Source of the DNA: Heterohyrax brucei
Lineage: Eukaryota; Chordata; Mammalia; Hyracoidea; Procaviidae
DNA: 64,000 bases
NCBI GenBank assembly: GCA_028571685.1
Contig: CM053166.1
Span: 65,372,111-65,436,110, forward strand
Direction of reading: 5' to 3'
In this document: positions 35,195 to 45,775 of the stretch, one piece after another
Layout of the letters: each line of letters begins with the position of its first letter
How positions within the stretch are numbered: position 1 is the stretch's first letter
The notes under the pieces: model-generated
The model's input: only the letters and a program-made list of their open reading frames with translations
What the model was told of the DNA's origin: nothing
Database searches by the model: none
Translations under genes and position numbers: made by a program

Positions 35195-36000
35195 GCTGCT
35201 CACGTAGCACTCCCTGTCTTCTGTGGCTGTGTCAGTGGGCACCAGCCACTAGCCTGGAAATCCACATCAGTCCCTCCACTTTAGACCAGTGGCCTCATAG
35301 CTGGAGTTTTCCTCTGTCTCCTCATAAGTCCCTCCATTTTAGACCAGTGTCCTCAAATCTGGAGTTTTCCTGTTTCCTCATAGTACCAGCCACAAGCTCA
35401 GAAGTCCACATGACTCTCTACACTTCAGTTGGGCTGGCTGGCTCCCCCTGTTCCTTGGGGTCTGAAAATTCACTAGAATAGCTCACAGAGTTCACAAGAG
35501 ACATCATACCAGTGATAGCGGCTTTAGCATAATGAAAAACAATACATATGAAGAGACCCATAGGGCAAGGTGTGGGAGGGGTCGCAGTGCAGAACTTCGG
35601 TGTCCCCAGAGGAGACACTTATTCTCCCAAGAACAAATGTTTACTCTTTCCAACCTGAAAGCTCCACTGAGTCTCCATCTTTCAAATCTTTATTGGCCTC
35701 ACCATGTTGCCGTGACAAATTACATTGTGACTCATGAAGCTTAGTTAATATCAGGCTCACAGGTGGTCTGGCTCTTAGGAATTGAGAACATAACAACATT
35801 ACACATAACATTACTCCTATCAAGGAGTAATACTGGAAGGAAAAGGGAGAAAGTAGGATTGGGCAGGGAGTATTATCAGATAGGAATGATATCTGTCAGT
35901 CTGGTGGAGTATTCTCCATCAGAGGAATCCTGCACTGGATGGAAATGGCTAGACCCTTTTTACCACTACCTTACTTAACCAATTGCTGGAGGCTGCCCCA
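35195..36000 (-). mobile_element. ERVL-type LTR-like repeat (tentative)
   Basis: Phrases ACTAGAATAGCTCACAGAG, AGAGACCCATAGGGCAAGG, GAAAGCTCC and TTTATTGGCCTCACCATG recall MLT2/MER21-type ERVL LTRs. The TTTATT near 35689 would be the complement of AATAAA, implying minus orientation. Two imperfect copies of a 'gtccctccattttagaccagt' unit occur at 35270-35350. Boundaries are not fixed. Confidence 0.4.
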
Positions 36001-36138
36001 AAGAGCATGCTCTCAGCTGGCACCTTCTACCTCAGTCATTGGCAAGGGGTACGAGCAAGCACTTGAAAGCTGAAGTGAGCACTGATGAAGCTAACAGGTA
36101 GAGTCTGTCTGTTACATACATTTCTTGCAGCTGGACAA

Positions 36139-36149
36139 CAAGTTCTTTC
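36139..36149. repeat. TSD half x: CAAGTTCTTTC
   Basis: Its exact complement GAAAGAACTTG lies at 43584-43594, immediately before the 5' end of L1-X. It abuts the 3' end of L1-D. Confidence 0.85.
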
Positions 36150-37166
36150 CTTTTTTTTTAAAGTTTTTTTTTATTTTTTAAAAATTTTGTATTTAATATA
36201 ACTGAGTGAAAATGTACATTCCCGTATAAATTTACATACCCACCTATATGCAGCTTCCACTGCTCTCCCTGTCCGGTGACAGCACACTATTCCTCTCTGC
36301 TCCATACATGTCTCGTTCTCCTGATAGTCTCTTTTCTCCCTCCTCTCCACTCACTCTCCTTCCTCCAGCCAGAGGTCAGCAGGATGATATCCTATAGATG
36401 TATAGAACCATGAAGTGCATCCAATATATGGTCACTGCATTGCCAAGTCCAATCCATTCCTGTCCAAAGAGTGGACCTTCGTTATGATTTATGGTCAAGG
36501 GCAGTATCAGGGCGAGGGGCCATGCTCCCAGGGGAACCCCGAAACCACTGGACCATCAATTGAGGTCTTTTAGTGGGGATCTCAGGGTGCACCCTTTTTT
36601 ATCCTTGTGTTGCCAGTGAGACTCAGCTTAGTGAGCTCCATCGCAGCTATCACTGGTGGTGGCCAGGCACCATCTGGTTCTTCTGCTCCCAAGTTGATGT
36701 AGTCACCCACTGATGTGGGTCTCTTTGTCTTCTGGGTGGTCTTTCCCCCATGTCATTTTGGTCCTCAGTGAGCATCCATTCCTGCTGAGTTGGGACCATT
36801 TGCTGTGCCCTCTGATGGCAGCTTTTAAGACCCCAGATGCCACTCACCAACATGCGGTGCAGAGAGCCCTCTTAGCAAAACGCTAGTTGTGCCAATTGGC
36901 CTTGCTTTCGCCTAAGAGCATGGTCCCCCGCCCCCTGCTCCAGCTACTCTATCCTTGCAATATTGGGTTAAGATGGAAGGAGTACTCATGTTATGTTTAA
37001 GTCCACTTAATATTGTTCTTGTTTCTAATGTGTGCTATCACCGATTTCACCCAACCAGATACCTAGCAACTATCTAATCTAAGCCCTCCTCCTTCCCTCC
37101 TTCCCTCCCCTCCCTTGCAGCTGTCAAAGAGTCTTTTCTTCTATACACAAGTCTGTTTTTGAGATC

Positions 37167-40100
37167 TTATCGTAGAGGTCTCATACAGTATTTGTCCTTT
37201 TGTGGCTGACTACTCTCACTCAACATAATGTCTTCCAGTTGAAACCAGGTCATGAGATGTTTCCTGAAGTCATCGTTGTTCTTTATCATTGCATAGTGCT
37301 CCATTGAGTATATATACCATAGTTTACCTATCCATTCTTCTATGTTGGGCATCTGGGTTGATTCCATCTTTTTGCAATCGTGCACTGTGCTGCGATAAAC
37401 ATTCTCGTGCATGTGTCCGTTGGTGTGAAAGGCCTTGATTCTGTAGGATATATTCCAAGTAGTGGAATTACTGGGTCAAGTGGTATATCTAGATCCATTT
37501 TTTTAAGGAAGCACCAGATTGCTTTCCAAAGAGACTGGACCATTTTGCAACCCCACCAACAGTGTAGGAGGGTTCCACTTTCTCCACAGCCTCTCCAACA
37601 TTTGTTGTTTTGTGTTTTTTGGATCATGGGCAACCTTGTTGGGGTGAGATGGTATCTCATTGTTGTCTTGATTTGAATTTCTTTAATAACTAAAGATCGG
37701 GAACATGTCCGCATTTGTTTTTTGCCTGCCTGGATCTATTCTTTAGTGAAATGTCTGTCCATCTCCTTTGCCCATCGCATAATTGGATGGTTTATCTTCT
37801 TCTGACTGATATTTTGTAGTATTTTATAGATTGTGGAAATCAGGCATCAGTCTGGCATAGAATGTCCAAATAATTTTTCCCATTCTGTAGGTGTTCTTTT
37901 CATTCTATTAATAAAGTCTTCAGATGAGCAAAAGTGTTTAATTCTTAATAGATCCCATTTATCTATTTTCTCTTCTGATGATTGTGGTTTGTTTGACAGA
38001 TTTTGGAGTCTGTCTATATTGTGTATTAAAACTTCAGTTGTTGTTCCTACCTTTGCTTGGATGAGCTTTATCGCTTTAGGTTTGATACTTAGGTCTTTTA
38101 TCCAGTTGGAGTTGGTTTTTCTGTAAGGTGTAAGATACGGATCTTGATTCAGTTTCTTGCAGATGTATATCCAATTTTGCCAGCACCGTTTGTTGAACAT
38201 ACTGTTTTTACCCCAGTTTAATGTCTTAGGGCCTTTGTCGAATATCAGTTGTTCATAGGCAGATGGTGTCATCTCTGGGGTCTCAATTCTGTTCCACTGA
38301 TCGATCAGTCTGTTCTTAGGCTGTTTTGACCACTGTGACACTGTAGTAGGCTCTAAGGTCGGGTAATGAGAGGCCTCCCAGTGTGTTCTTCTTCTTTAGT
38401 AGTACCTTACTTATCCGCGGCTTCTTCCCTTTCCAAACAAAATTGGTGATTTGTTTCTCCATCTCATTAAAAAATGATGCTGGAACTTGTTTTGGGATTG
38501 CATTATATAAATAAATTGCTTTGGGTAAAATAGACATTTTCACAATGTTAAGTCTTCCTATCCATTAGCAGGGTAGGTTTTTTCATTTATCTAAGTCTCT
38601 CTTGGTTTCTTGTAGTAAGGGCTTGTAGTTCTCTTTGTAAAGGTCTGTTGTTTCTCTGGTTAGATTAATTCCTAGGTACCTTATCTTCTTAGGGGCTATT
38701 GTAAATGGTGTTGATTTGATAATTTCGTCCTTAACAGTCTTGTTGTTGGTGTAAAGGAATCCTACTGATTTACTTATGTTTATCTTATATCCTGAGACTT
38801 TGCTGAACTCTGCTATCAGTTTGAGTAGCTTACTTACAGATTCCTTGGGGTTCTCTGCATATACAATCATATCATCTGCAAAGAGGGAGATTTTAACTTC
38901 CTCTTTGCTCATGCAGAGGCCCTTTATTTCTTGGCCTTGTCTAATTGCTCTGGCTAGAACTTCTAGCACAATGTTGAATAGGAGAGGTGAGAGTGGGCAT
39001 CATTGTCTAGTTCCTGATCTCAAGGGAAAGTCTTTCAGTCTCTCTCCATTCAGGATGACATGGGCAAATGGCTTTGTATAAATGGCCCTTATTGTGTTGA
39101 GGAATTTGCCATATATGCCCATTTTGCTAAGAGTTTTAGCATGAATAGGTGTTGGACTTTATCAAATGCCTTTTCTGCATCAATGGACAAAATCAGACAA
39201 TCCTTGTTTTTGTGTTATTTATGTGGTTAATCACATTGATAGTTTTTCTGATGTTGAACCAGCCTTGCATCCCTGGTATGAATCCCACTGGGTCATGATG
39301 GATTATTTTCTAGATATGTTGTTGTATTCTATTGGCAAGAATTTTGTTGAAGATTTTTGCATCAGATTCATGAGTGATATCGGTTTGTAGTTCTCTTTCT
39401 GTGTTGGGTCTTTCCCTGGTTTAGGTATCAGGGTTATGCAGGTTTCATAGAATGAGTTTGGGAGTACTCCATCCCTTTCTGTACCGTGAAATAGTCTCAG
39501 TAGTATTGGAGATAACTCTTCTCTAAATGCTTGGTAGAATTCTTCAGTGAAGCCATCTGGGCCCAGACTTATTTTGGTTGGCAGTGTTTTGATGACCTTT
39601 TCAATCTCTTCCTTTGTGTTGGGTTTATTAAGTTGTTCTGCTTCACGTTGTGATAATTTGGGTAGGTGGTATGAGTCAAGGAATTTGTCTATTTCCCCTA
39701 GGTTTTCAAATTTGTTAGAGTACAGTCTTTCATAGTATTCTGTTATAATATTTTTGATTTCTGTTGGATCTGTGGTGACAACTCCCCTCTCGTTTCTAAT
39801 TTGAGTTATTTGTTTCCTTTCCTGCTTTTCTTTAGTAAGTTTAGCCAGTGGTTTGTCAATTTTGTTGATCTTTTCAAAAAACCAGCTTTTGGTCTTTTCA
39901 ATTTTTTCAATTGTTTTTCTAGTCTCTAATTCATTTAGCTCTGCTCTAATCTTTATGATCTCGTTTCTTCTAGTGCCCGAGGGGTTCCTCTGTTGTTCTC
40001 TTTCTACTTGTTCAAGCTGTAGGGTTAGTTCCTTGATTTGGTTTCTTTCTTCCTTCCAGATGTGTGCATTTATGGAGATAAACAGACCTCTGAGCACTGC

Positions 40101-40972
40101 TTTGGCTGTATCCCATAGGTTCTGGTAGGAAGTGTTTTCGTTCTCATTGGAATCTATGAATTTCTTTAATTCATCCTTGATTTCCTCTATAACCCATGTT
40201 TTTTTGAGCAAGATGTTGTTCAGTTTCCAAGAGTTTCACTTTCTATCTTTGTTTTTTCTGCTATTGATTTCAACTTTGATGGCTTTATCATCTGAGAAGA
40301 TGCTTTGCAGTAATTCAATGATATGGATTTTGTTGAGCATACATTGTGGCCTATCACATTGTCAATTCTGGAGAATGTTCCATGTGCACTGGAGAAGGTG
40401 TAGTAGTCTGTTGATGGGTGGAAAGTTCTGTATATATCAATGAGGTTTAGTGGGTAAATTGTGGCAATGAGGTCTTCTGTATCTTTACTGAGCTTTTTCC
40501 TAGATGGTCTTTCTAGTAATGAGAGTGGAGTGTTAAAGTCTCCCACTATTATTGTGGAGTCATCTAACTCTCTTTTGAGCATAGTCAGTGTTTCTTCAAT
40601 GTATTTAGGGGCTCTGATATTAGGTGCATAATTACTTCATATAGTTTAGTCTTGCTTGTGTACTGAACCTTTCAGCAATAAATAGTGTCCATCTTTGTCC
40701 ACGATGGTGGATTTGACATTAAAATTGATTTTGTCTGAGATTAGAATTGCCACCCCTGCTCTTCTTTGTTCATTGTTAGCTTGATATATATTCTTCCATC
40801 CCTTAATTTTCAGTTTGTTCCTGTCTTTAAGCCTCAAGTGAGTTTCTTGTAGACAGTGTATGGGTGGGTCAGATGTTTTGATCCAAGATGACACTCGGTG
40901 TCTCTTTACAGGAGCATTCAGTCCCTTCACATTCAATGTAATTATTGATAGGTATGTGTTCACTGCTGCCAT
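37167..40972 (-). pseudogene. L1-D ORF2 (EN/RT), several frame breaks but key motifs mostly kept
   Basis: The ATG at 40972-40970 opens an EN domain with NVKGLNAPVKRHR and LQETHLRLKD; a stop near 40646 ends the first block. GDFNTPLS and FSRID follow. The catalytic SDH reads SDD when read through the local frameshift. A 302-codon block (39303-40211) covers the linker and RT start. LFADDMIVY (FADD at 38871-38882) is intact. A block at 37340-37714 keeps the full CX3CX7HX4C motif (CWRGCGESGTLLHCWWGC). The C-terminus ends MRPLR. Total about 1,268 codons. It is inactive because of stops and frameshifts and the altered EN residue. Confidence 0.95.
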
Positions 40973-41214
40973 TGTGATATGTTTATTTTTATGTTGATGT
41001 TTTCTCTGTTGTTCTTATTAGTCTGTTCTGGGACATTCTTTTTTGTGAGTTCATTTTTCACCTTTTTCAGAGCTGGTTTTGTAGTTGTTGAGACTCGTGT
41101 GTTAGATTTCTTGAAATGGTATGATACATCTTTGTTGTGCTTTACAGCTGCCCATATGATCCTCCTTAATAAACTATATATAAACCCAATTTTATGTACT
41201 ACCAGTCTTGTCAT
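40960..41214 (-). other. Inter-ORF open frame of L1-D (84 codons)
   Basis: An open frame between ORF1 and ORF2, in a different frame from ORF2 and overlapping its start by 13 bp. It includes SNTRVSTTTKPALKKVK, like the L1-A and L1-E peptides. Here the ancestral TGA of the ATGA overlap has changed (ATGG), so the frame runs four codons further. No known function. Confidence 0.5.
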
Positions 41215-41394
41215 CTTCCTCTACATCTGGAAGGACAGTAACAACTGTAGTACATCCCTCTTTTTATTATGATGACACCATAGTTTTCATGATGATCACT
41301 GGATTGCTTCTTTCCATACCAAAGCTGTGATTGACTTTGGAGCCTTCCCTAAAACAGTAGAGTAGTGAGTTGTGTGTCATTCTAAAATATAAAC

Positions 41395-42304
41395 TTAGTG
41401 GTTTTGTTCTTCTAAGCCAGAGCCAAGAACTTTTTTCAGTATTTCTTGTAGTTCTGGTTTGGTTTTTACAAAGTGTCTGAGTTTCTGTTTATCTGGGAAT
41501 GTCTTCATTTCATTTTCATATTTGAAAGATAGTTTTGCAGGATATATAATTCTTGGTTGGAAGTTCTTCTCCTTCAAGGCTTTGAATGTGTCATGCCACT
41601 GTCTCCATGCCAGCATGGTTTCTGCTGAGAAATCTGAGGAGAGCCTACAGGGTTTCCCTCTGAATGTTAGCTTTGCCTTGAGTCTTGCTGCCTTTACAAG
41701 TTGCTGCTTGTGTTTCATTTTGTTCAGCTTGATTATAATATGTCTTGGAGTCTTTCTTTTGAGATCTATATTGGGTGGCATACGATATGCATCTGAGATG
41801 TCTATATTCTCTTCCTCATGATTTCTGGGAAGTTTTCTTTCAGCAGCTCAGCAACGTTACTCTCTGTGTTCTCAGATGTCTCACCCTGTTCAGAGACTCC
41901 AATTAATCGAAGGCTGTTCCTCTTAATAGAGTCCACATGCTTCTTAATGTTTCTTCATTTTTCTTGTTTCTTTTTTCTGTTTTCTGCTCATAGATGCTGG
42001 CCTCAGTAGCTCTGTGTTCTGAGTCAGAAACCCTTTTTTCCATTTGTTCCATTCTGTTTTCTTGGCTTTGCATGGAAGTTTCTATGTCTTTGATTTTGTT
42101 CTTGATCTGTTGGATTTCAGAGTACTGATGTTCCATCAGATCTAACATCTTGCTTAATTTTTCATTTTGTTCTCCTGCATTTTGTATAAGGTCTAGAAGG
42201 GCTTTGTATATAATCATTTTCTATTCACTTTCTGATGCTTTCATAAAAGTTTCTTCATCTGGAAATCTCCTTGGTTGCTTTGTTTGGGAGCCTTCTGAAA
42301 CCAT
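41395..42304 (-). pseudogene. L1-D ORF1, one early stop and one frame break
   Basis: The ATG at 42304-42302 starts MVSEGSQTKQPRRFPDEE; an in-frame TAG follows about 25 codons in. A coiled-coil block (41903-42217) shows heptad-like spacing (NEKLSKMLDLMEHQYSEIQQ). A C-terminal block (41395-41781) has KRKTPRHIIIKLNKMKHK and NFQPRIIYPAKLSF. About 303 codons, typical of L1 ORF1p, the RNA-binding chaperone. Confidence 0.93.
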
Positions 42305-43344
42305 GGCTGATTTCTTGTATGCCACAATTGTCTGTTGCTTTTTGGGCCCCATGTGAGTATGTAGAGGCTGGAAGAGGTACCGTGAGGATGGATTTCAAAT
42401 GTTTCTCTAGGCTGTCTTTGAATGTAAAGCAAACGGTATCTGACCACTTCGCAAGTCAGTTAGGTTTTCAGGTGTAGAGGTCCCTCTTCTCAACTGACAA
42501 AGTAAGTGCCACTATATCCAACCCCAGATGATAACAAACTAGTTCAGAATACAGCAGTGCTACTGCCCTGTTGGCCTCTGCTGCCAGGGCCTAGCCTTAG
42601 GTGACACTGCGTCAAGTACTGCTTTTGTGATAGAAAAGCGCTCTCTTGTGGGCAGGCTCTGGCTCCCAAGCTAAGAATTAGGTCCAGCTGTGGCCACTGT
42701 ATCCAAGATGGCGTCCTCCACACAGGCAGCAGACAGAGGGGTAAAGGTGCCGAGAGGTAGTGATTCCTCTGCTTCTGTTGCAGGGCCTGCAATGTAGGTG
42801 GCACTGGGAAAATTATTGCTTTTCTGTCGGAGAAGCGCTGTCCTGTTTGCAGGTGCTGGCTGCCACGTAAGAATTAGGTCCCGCTAAAATCTCAGTACCA
42901 ACATGGCGTCCCGCACGCTGACTGTGTAATTCCGTACAAACCCTGTTGATGCAGATATAAAACGAAAGGCTCAACGTCGCTAGATTAACAGTCTTAGGCC
43001 TGGCTCTCAGAATATGGGAATTTAGCCTGCCTATCCCCCCAGCAGTGCATCTGAGTCGAGCTGCTAGGCAAGACCCAGCTCCACCTGCTGGCGAAGATAT
43101 CGAAAAAAAAGTCAAAATGGTGAGTTTACCTTCCGTCCGGGAGAGCCAGGGCTAGCCAGGAGCTGGAGTCAGCAAAAGAGAGGAGGTTTCTCGCTCAGTG
43201 GTATGAAGTCCCAATTAACAGCCCTGTGCTGTGTCCTGAGGCTGATTAGGTGATCAGAAGGCTCCATTTGATTATCAGTTCAGGTCTTGGTTTCCAGAAG
43301 GATGTAAGGAGACGTGTGCTTAGTCTGCCATCTTGACTCCGCCC
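42305..43344 (-). promoter_or_regulatory. L1-D 5' UTR
   Basis: Promoter region, higher in GC than the rest of the element. The start has GTCAAGATGGCAGAC on the minus strand (YY1-like). On the plus strand ATCCAAGATGGCGTCC (about 42699) and AACATGGCGTCCC (about 42900) give further YY1-like sites. It differs from the L1-A/C/E 5' UTRs, suggesting another subfamily. Confidence 0.65.
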
Positions 43345-43358
43345 CCAGAGTAGGAGAA

Positions 43359-43583
43359 CATTGAGTGAAAAGAGGGTAATATTTCTGATAGAATGGTGAG
43401 AGGTTGTCTCCCTGAGGAGACGACTTTGAGATAAATCTGAATCAAGTCAGGGGGTGAACCAGACAGAGATCATATGAAATCATACAGCGAGAGAGAGAAA
43501 AAAAAATTCCAAAAGATTGATATTAACTCTCAGATTGGGTTTTGTGTCAGACACAGAGATCTGCTTGTCAGAGCCTCTGTTTA
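43359..43583. other. Unique spacer between L1-D and L1-X, inferred inverted
   Basis: About 225 bp of non-L1 DNA. Part (GAGGAGACGACTTTGAGATA) resembles an old widespread mammalian repeat. By the TSD logic this segment now lies in the orientation opposite to the ancestral one. Confidence 0.6.
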
Positions 43584-43594
43584 GAAAGAACTTG

Positions 43595-44354
43595 AGGCGG
43601 AGTCAAGATGGCCAATTGGCACAACTAGCGTTTTGGTAAGAGAGCTCTCTGCACCCTATATTGATGAGTGGCATCTGGGGTCTTAACAGCTGCCAAGCTG
43701 CCATCCGAGGACACAGCAAATGGTCCCAACTCAGCAGGAACGGATGTTCATCGAGGACCAAAATGACATGCAGTAAAGACAACCGAGAAGACGGAGAGAC
43801 CCACAAGAGTGGGTGCCTACATTGACTTGGGACCAGAAGAACCGGATGGTGCCCGGCCACCACCAGTGATAGCCACGATGGAACTCACCAGGTTGAGTCT
43901 CACTGGCAACACAAGAATAAAAAGGGGTGCATCATGAGATCTCCACTAAAAGACCTCAATTGATGGTCCAGCGGTTTCAGGGTTCCCCTGAGAGCATGGC
44001 CCCCAGCCCTGAATCTGCCCTTACCCATAAATTATAACAAAGGTCCACTCTTTGGACAGGAATGGATTCGACTTAGCAATGCAGAGTGACTATATATTGG
44101 ATGCACTTTATGGTTCTATACATCTATAAGATATCATCCTGTTGACCTCTGGCTGGAGGAAGGAGAGTGGGTGGACAGGAGCAGAAAGGAGACTGTTGCG
44201 AGGATGAGACATGTATGGAGCGGAGAGGACTAGTGTGCTGTCACCAGACAGGGACAGTAGTGGAAGCTGCATATGGGTGGGCATGTAAATTTATACGGGA
44301 ATGTACATTTTCACTCAGTCATGTTAAATAAAAAAGAAAAAAATTAAAAAAAAA
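43595..44354 (+). mobile_element. L1-X: mini-L1, 5' tip fused to 3' UTR
   Basis: Plus strand. It starts AGGCGGAGTCAAGATGGC (the first ~17 bases of L1) and at once continues as 3' UTR (CAATTGGCACAACTAGCG...). About 730 bp of 3' UTR follows to AAATAAAAAAG and an A-rich tail. The whole of ORF1 and ORF2 is missing. The junction overlaps at GGC(C), so it looks like a microhomology deletion or template switch; no GT donor is visible there. The 3' UTR closely matches that of L1-D. Confidence 0.92.
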
Positions 44355-44356
44355 TA

Positions 44357-44370
44357 TTCTGTTACTCTGG
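44357..44370. repeat. TSD half y: TTCTGTTACTCTGG
   Basis: It follows the A-tail of L1-X. The complement of 43345-43358, next to the 5' end of L1-D, is TTCTCCTACTCTGG (12 of 14 identical; 15 of 18 if extended). Confidence 0.8.
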
Positions 44371-44429
44371 TTTGGTTTTTCTGTATCTTTCTTTCACTTT
44401 CTTTTATATTATGTCTCAATTTGATCTAT

Positions 44430-44555
44430 GACTGTTTCTACAATGAACGGCAGGGTCCTTGTCTATTTTGTTCCTTCCATATCCCAGAACCTAGTGCACT
44501 GCCTTGCATAAAGCAGGTATTGAGTACATAATTTTGAAAGGGTAAATAAGTGAGT
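44430..44555 (+). mobile_element. L2 3' end (ancient LINE-2), tentative
   Basis: GGCAGGGTCCTTGTCTATTT, ATATCCCAGAACCTAGTGCA, CTGCCTTGCATAAAGCAGGT and TTGAGTACATAA follow the order of the conserved L2 3' tail. Diverged. Confidence 0.6.
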
Positions 44556-45066
44556 GAGGTTCACTAGAACACTTTTGTTTCCAGCTTTCTTTCTCTAGCA
44601 TATGACTGGGCGAGGCATTTAGGTCATATGGCTGAGTTGTTTGCACAGCAATGCTTTTCTGGGGGTACTGACCCTACTCACATTGTCCAACATTTCCCCT
44701 TTTCCCTGTTGTGCTGATTCCTAGCAGGAGTTCCTAGATGTGGTCCTCTTTATAATATGCCGTTTCCCCTGTCTCGTCATGTCAGCAACGTGTTTAGTGT
44801 AGGGAAGATCGCACTTCTTTTTGTTCTTCTTAGCACTACCAGGCAATGTTGATCAGACTTTTCTCAAGACCTGGGGCTGATTGAAGAGGAGAAATAACAG
44901 CTAGAATATTTCAGATATCTGTCCCTGAAGTCAAAAGGGGGAAAAAGTTATTCACAAAGGGAGATACTCCAAATCTTGGTATTGTGCTTTCAGGGACATA
45001 CAGGGACATATTCAGGTTACTGGCCATATTCTACTCCCTGGCCATGGTGTTCTCAGGTCTGCCCTT
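44556..45066. other. No gene seen; likely single-copy DNA
   Basis: No recognisable repeat or coding segment. A small direct repeat CAGGGACATA occurs twice near 44991-45010. Confidence 0.4.
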
Positions 45067-45775
45067 CTGAAAGAAGATTATTTTTTTTCTTGTGATTGAG
45101 TGAAAGTATACAATCCAAATTAAATCTGCATGCCCACCTATCTGCAACTCTTTCTGCTCTCCTCACCCGGTGACAGCACACTCCTCCTTTCCATTCTATA
45201 CAAGTCATATCCTCTTAACAATATCCTGTCCTCCTTTCTCTACCCTCTACTCTTCCTTCAGGCAAGAGGCCAGTAGGACAGCATCCTATAGATGCATAGA
45301 ACCAAAAAGTACACACCCTATATGGTCACGTTGTATCCTCGAGTCCAATCCATTCCTGTCTGAAGAGTTGGCCTCAGTAATGTCTTCTGGTCAAGGACAG
45401 CAGCAGGTCTAGGGCCCATGCTCCCAGGGGAACCCCCAGACCTTTGGACCATCAATTGCAGTCTTTTAGTGGAGTTCTTGAGACGAATGCCTCTTTTTCT
45501 TGTGTTGCCACTGAGACTCGTGTCCCCTGAGAGCATGGTCCCCAGACCCCTGCCTGTGCTACTCTATCCTTGCAATATTAGGTAAAGGTTAGAAGAGTTT
45601 TTAGTTTATTTTGAAGTTGAGTTAAGTTGATCTTCTTTCTAGTGTGTACGGTCACTGCTTTCACCCAACCAAATTTCTATCAACTATCTAACATATAACC
45701 AGCACTCTGCCTCCCTCTCTCCCCTTCCTTGCAGCCGTCAAAGAGTCTTCTGTTCATGAGTCTGTTTCTAAGTCC

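Larger units (their letters stand above)
36151..43344 (-). mobile_element. L1-D: full-length 7.2-kb L1
   Basis: Minus strand with all parts: T-run (poly(A) complement) and 3' UTR 36151-37166, ORF2 37167-40972, spacer, ORF1 41395-42304, 5' UTR to 43344. The start reads GGGCGGAGTCAAGATGGC. It is among the least decayed copies here. Its two flanks do not match each other as a TSD. Instead the left flank CAAGTTCTTTC (36139-36149) matches, inverted, the left flank of L1-X, and the right flank matches, inverted, the right flank of L1-X. This points to an inversion. Confidence 0.95.

Noticed and set aside
39303..40211. The 302-codon open frame as an intact gene
   Set aside because: It is a section of L1-D ORF2 (linker and RT start); neighbouring ORF2 blocks are frame-shifted relative to it.
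36151..43344. L1-D as a currently active retrotransposon
   Set aside because: Early stop in ORF1, several ORF2 frame breaks and an altered EN catalytic residue make it inactive despite its full length.
43595..44354. L1-X as a product of splicing of an L1 transcript
   Set aside because: No GT donor is visible at the 5' side of the junction; a GGC overlap favours microhomology. Not fully excluded.
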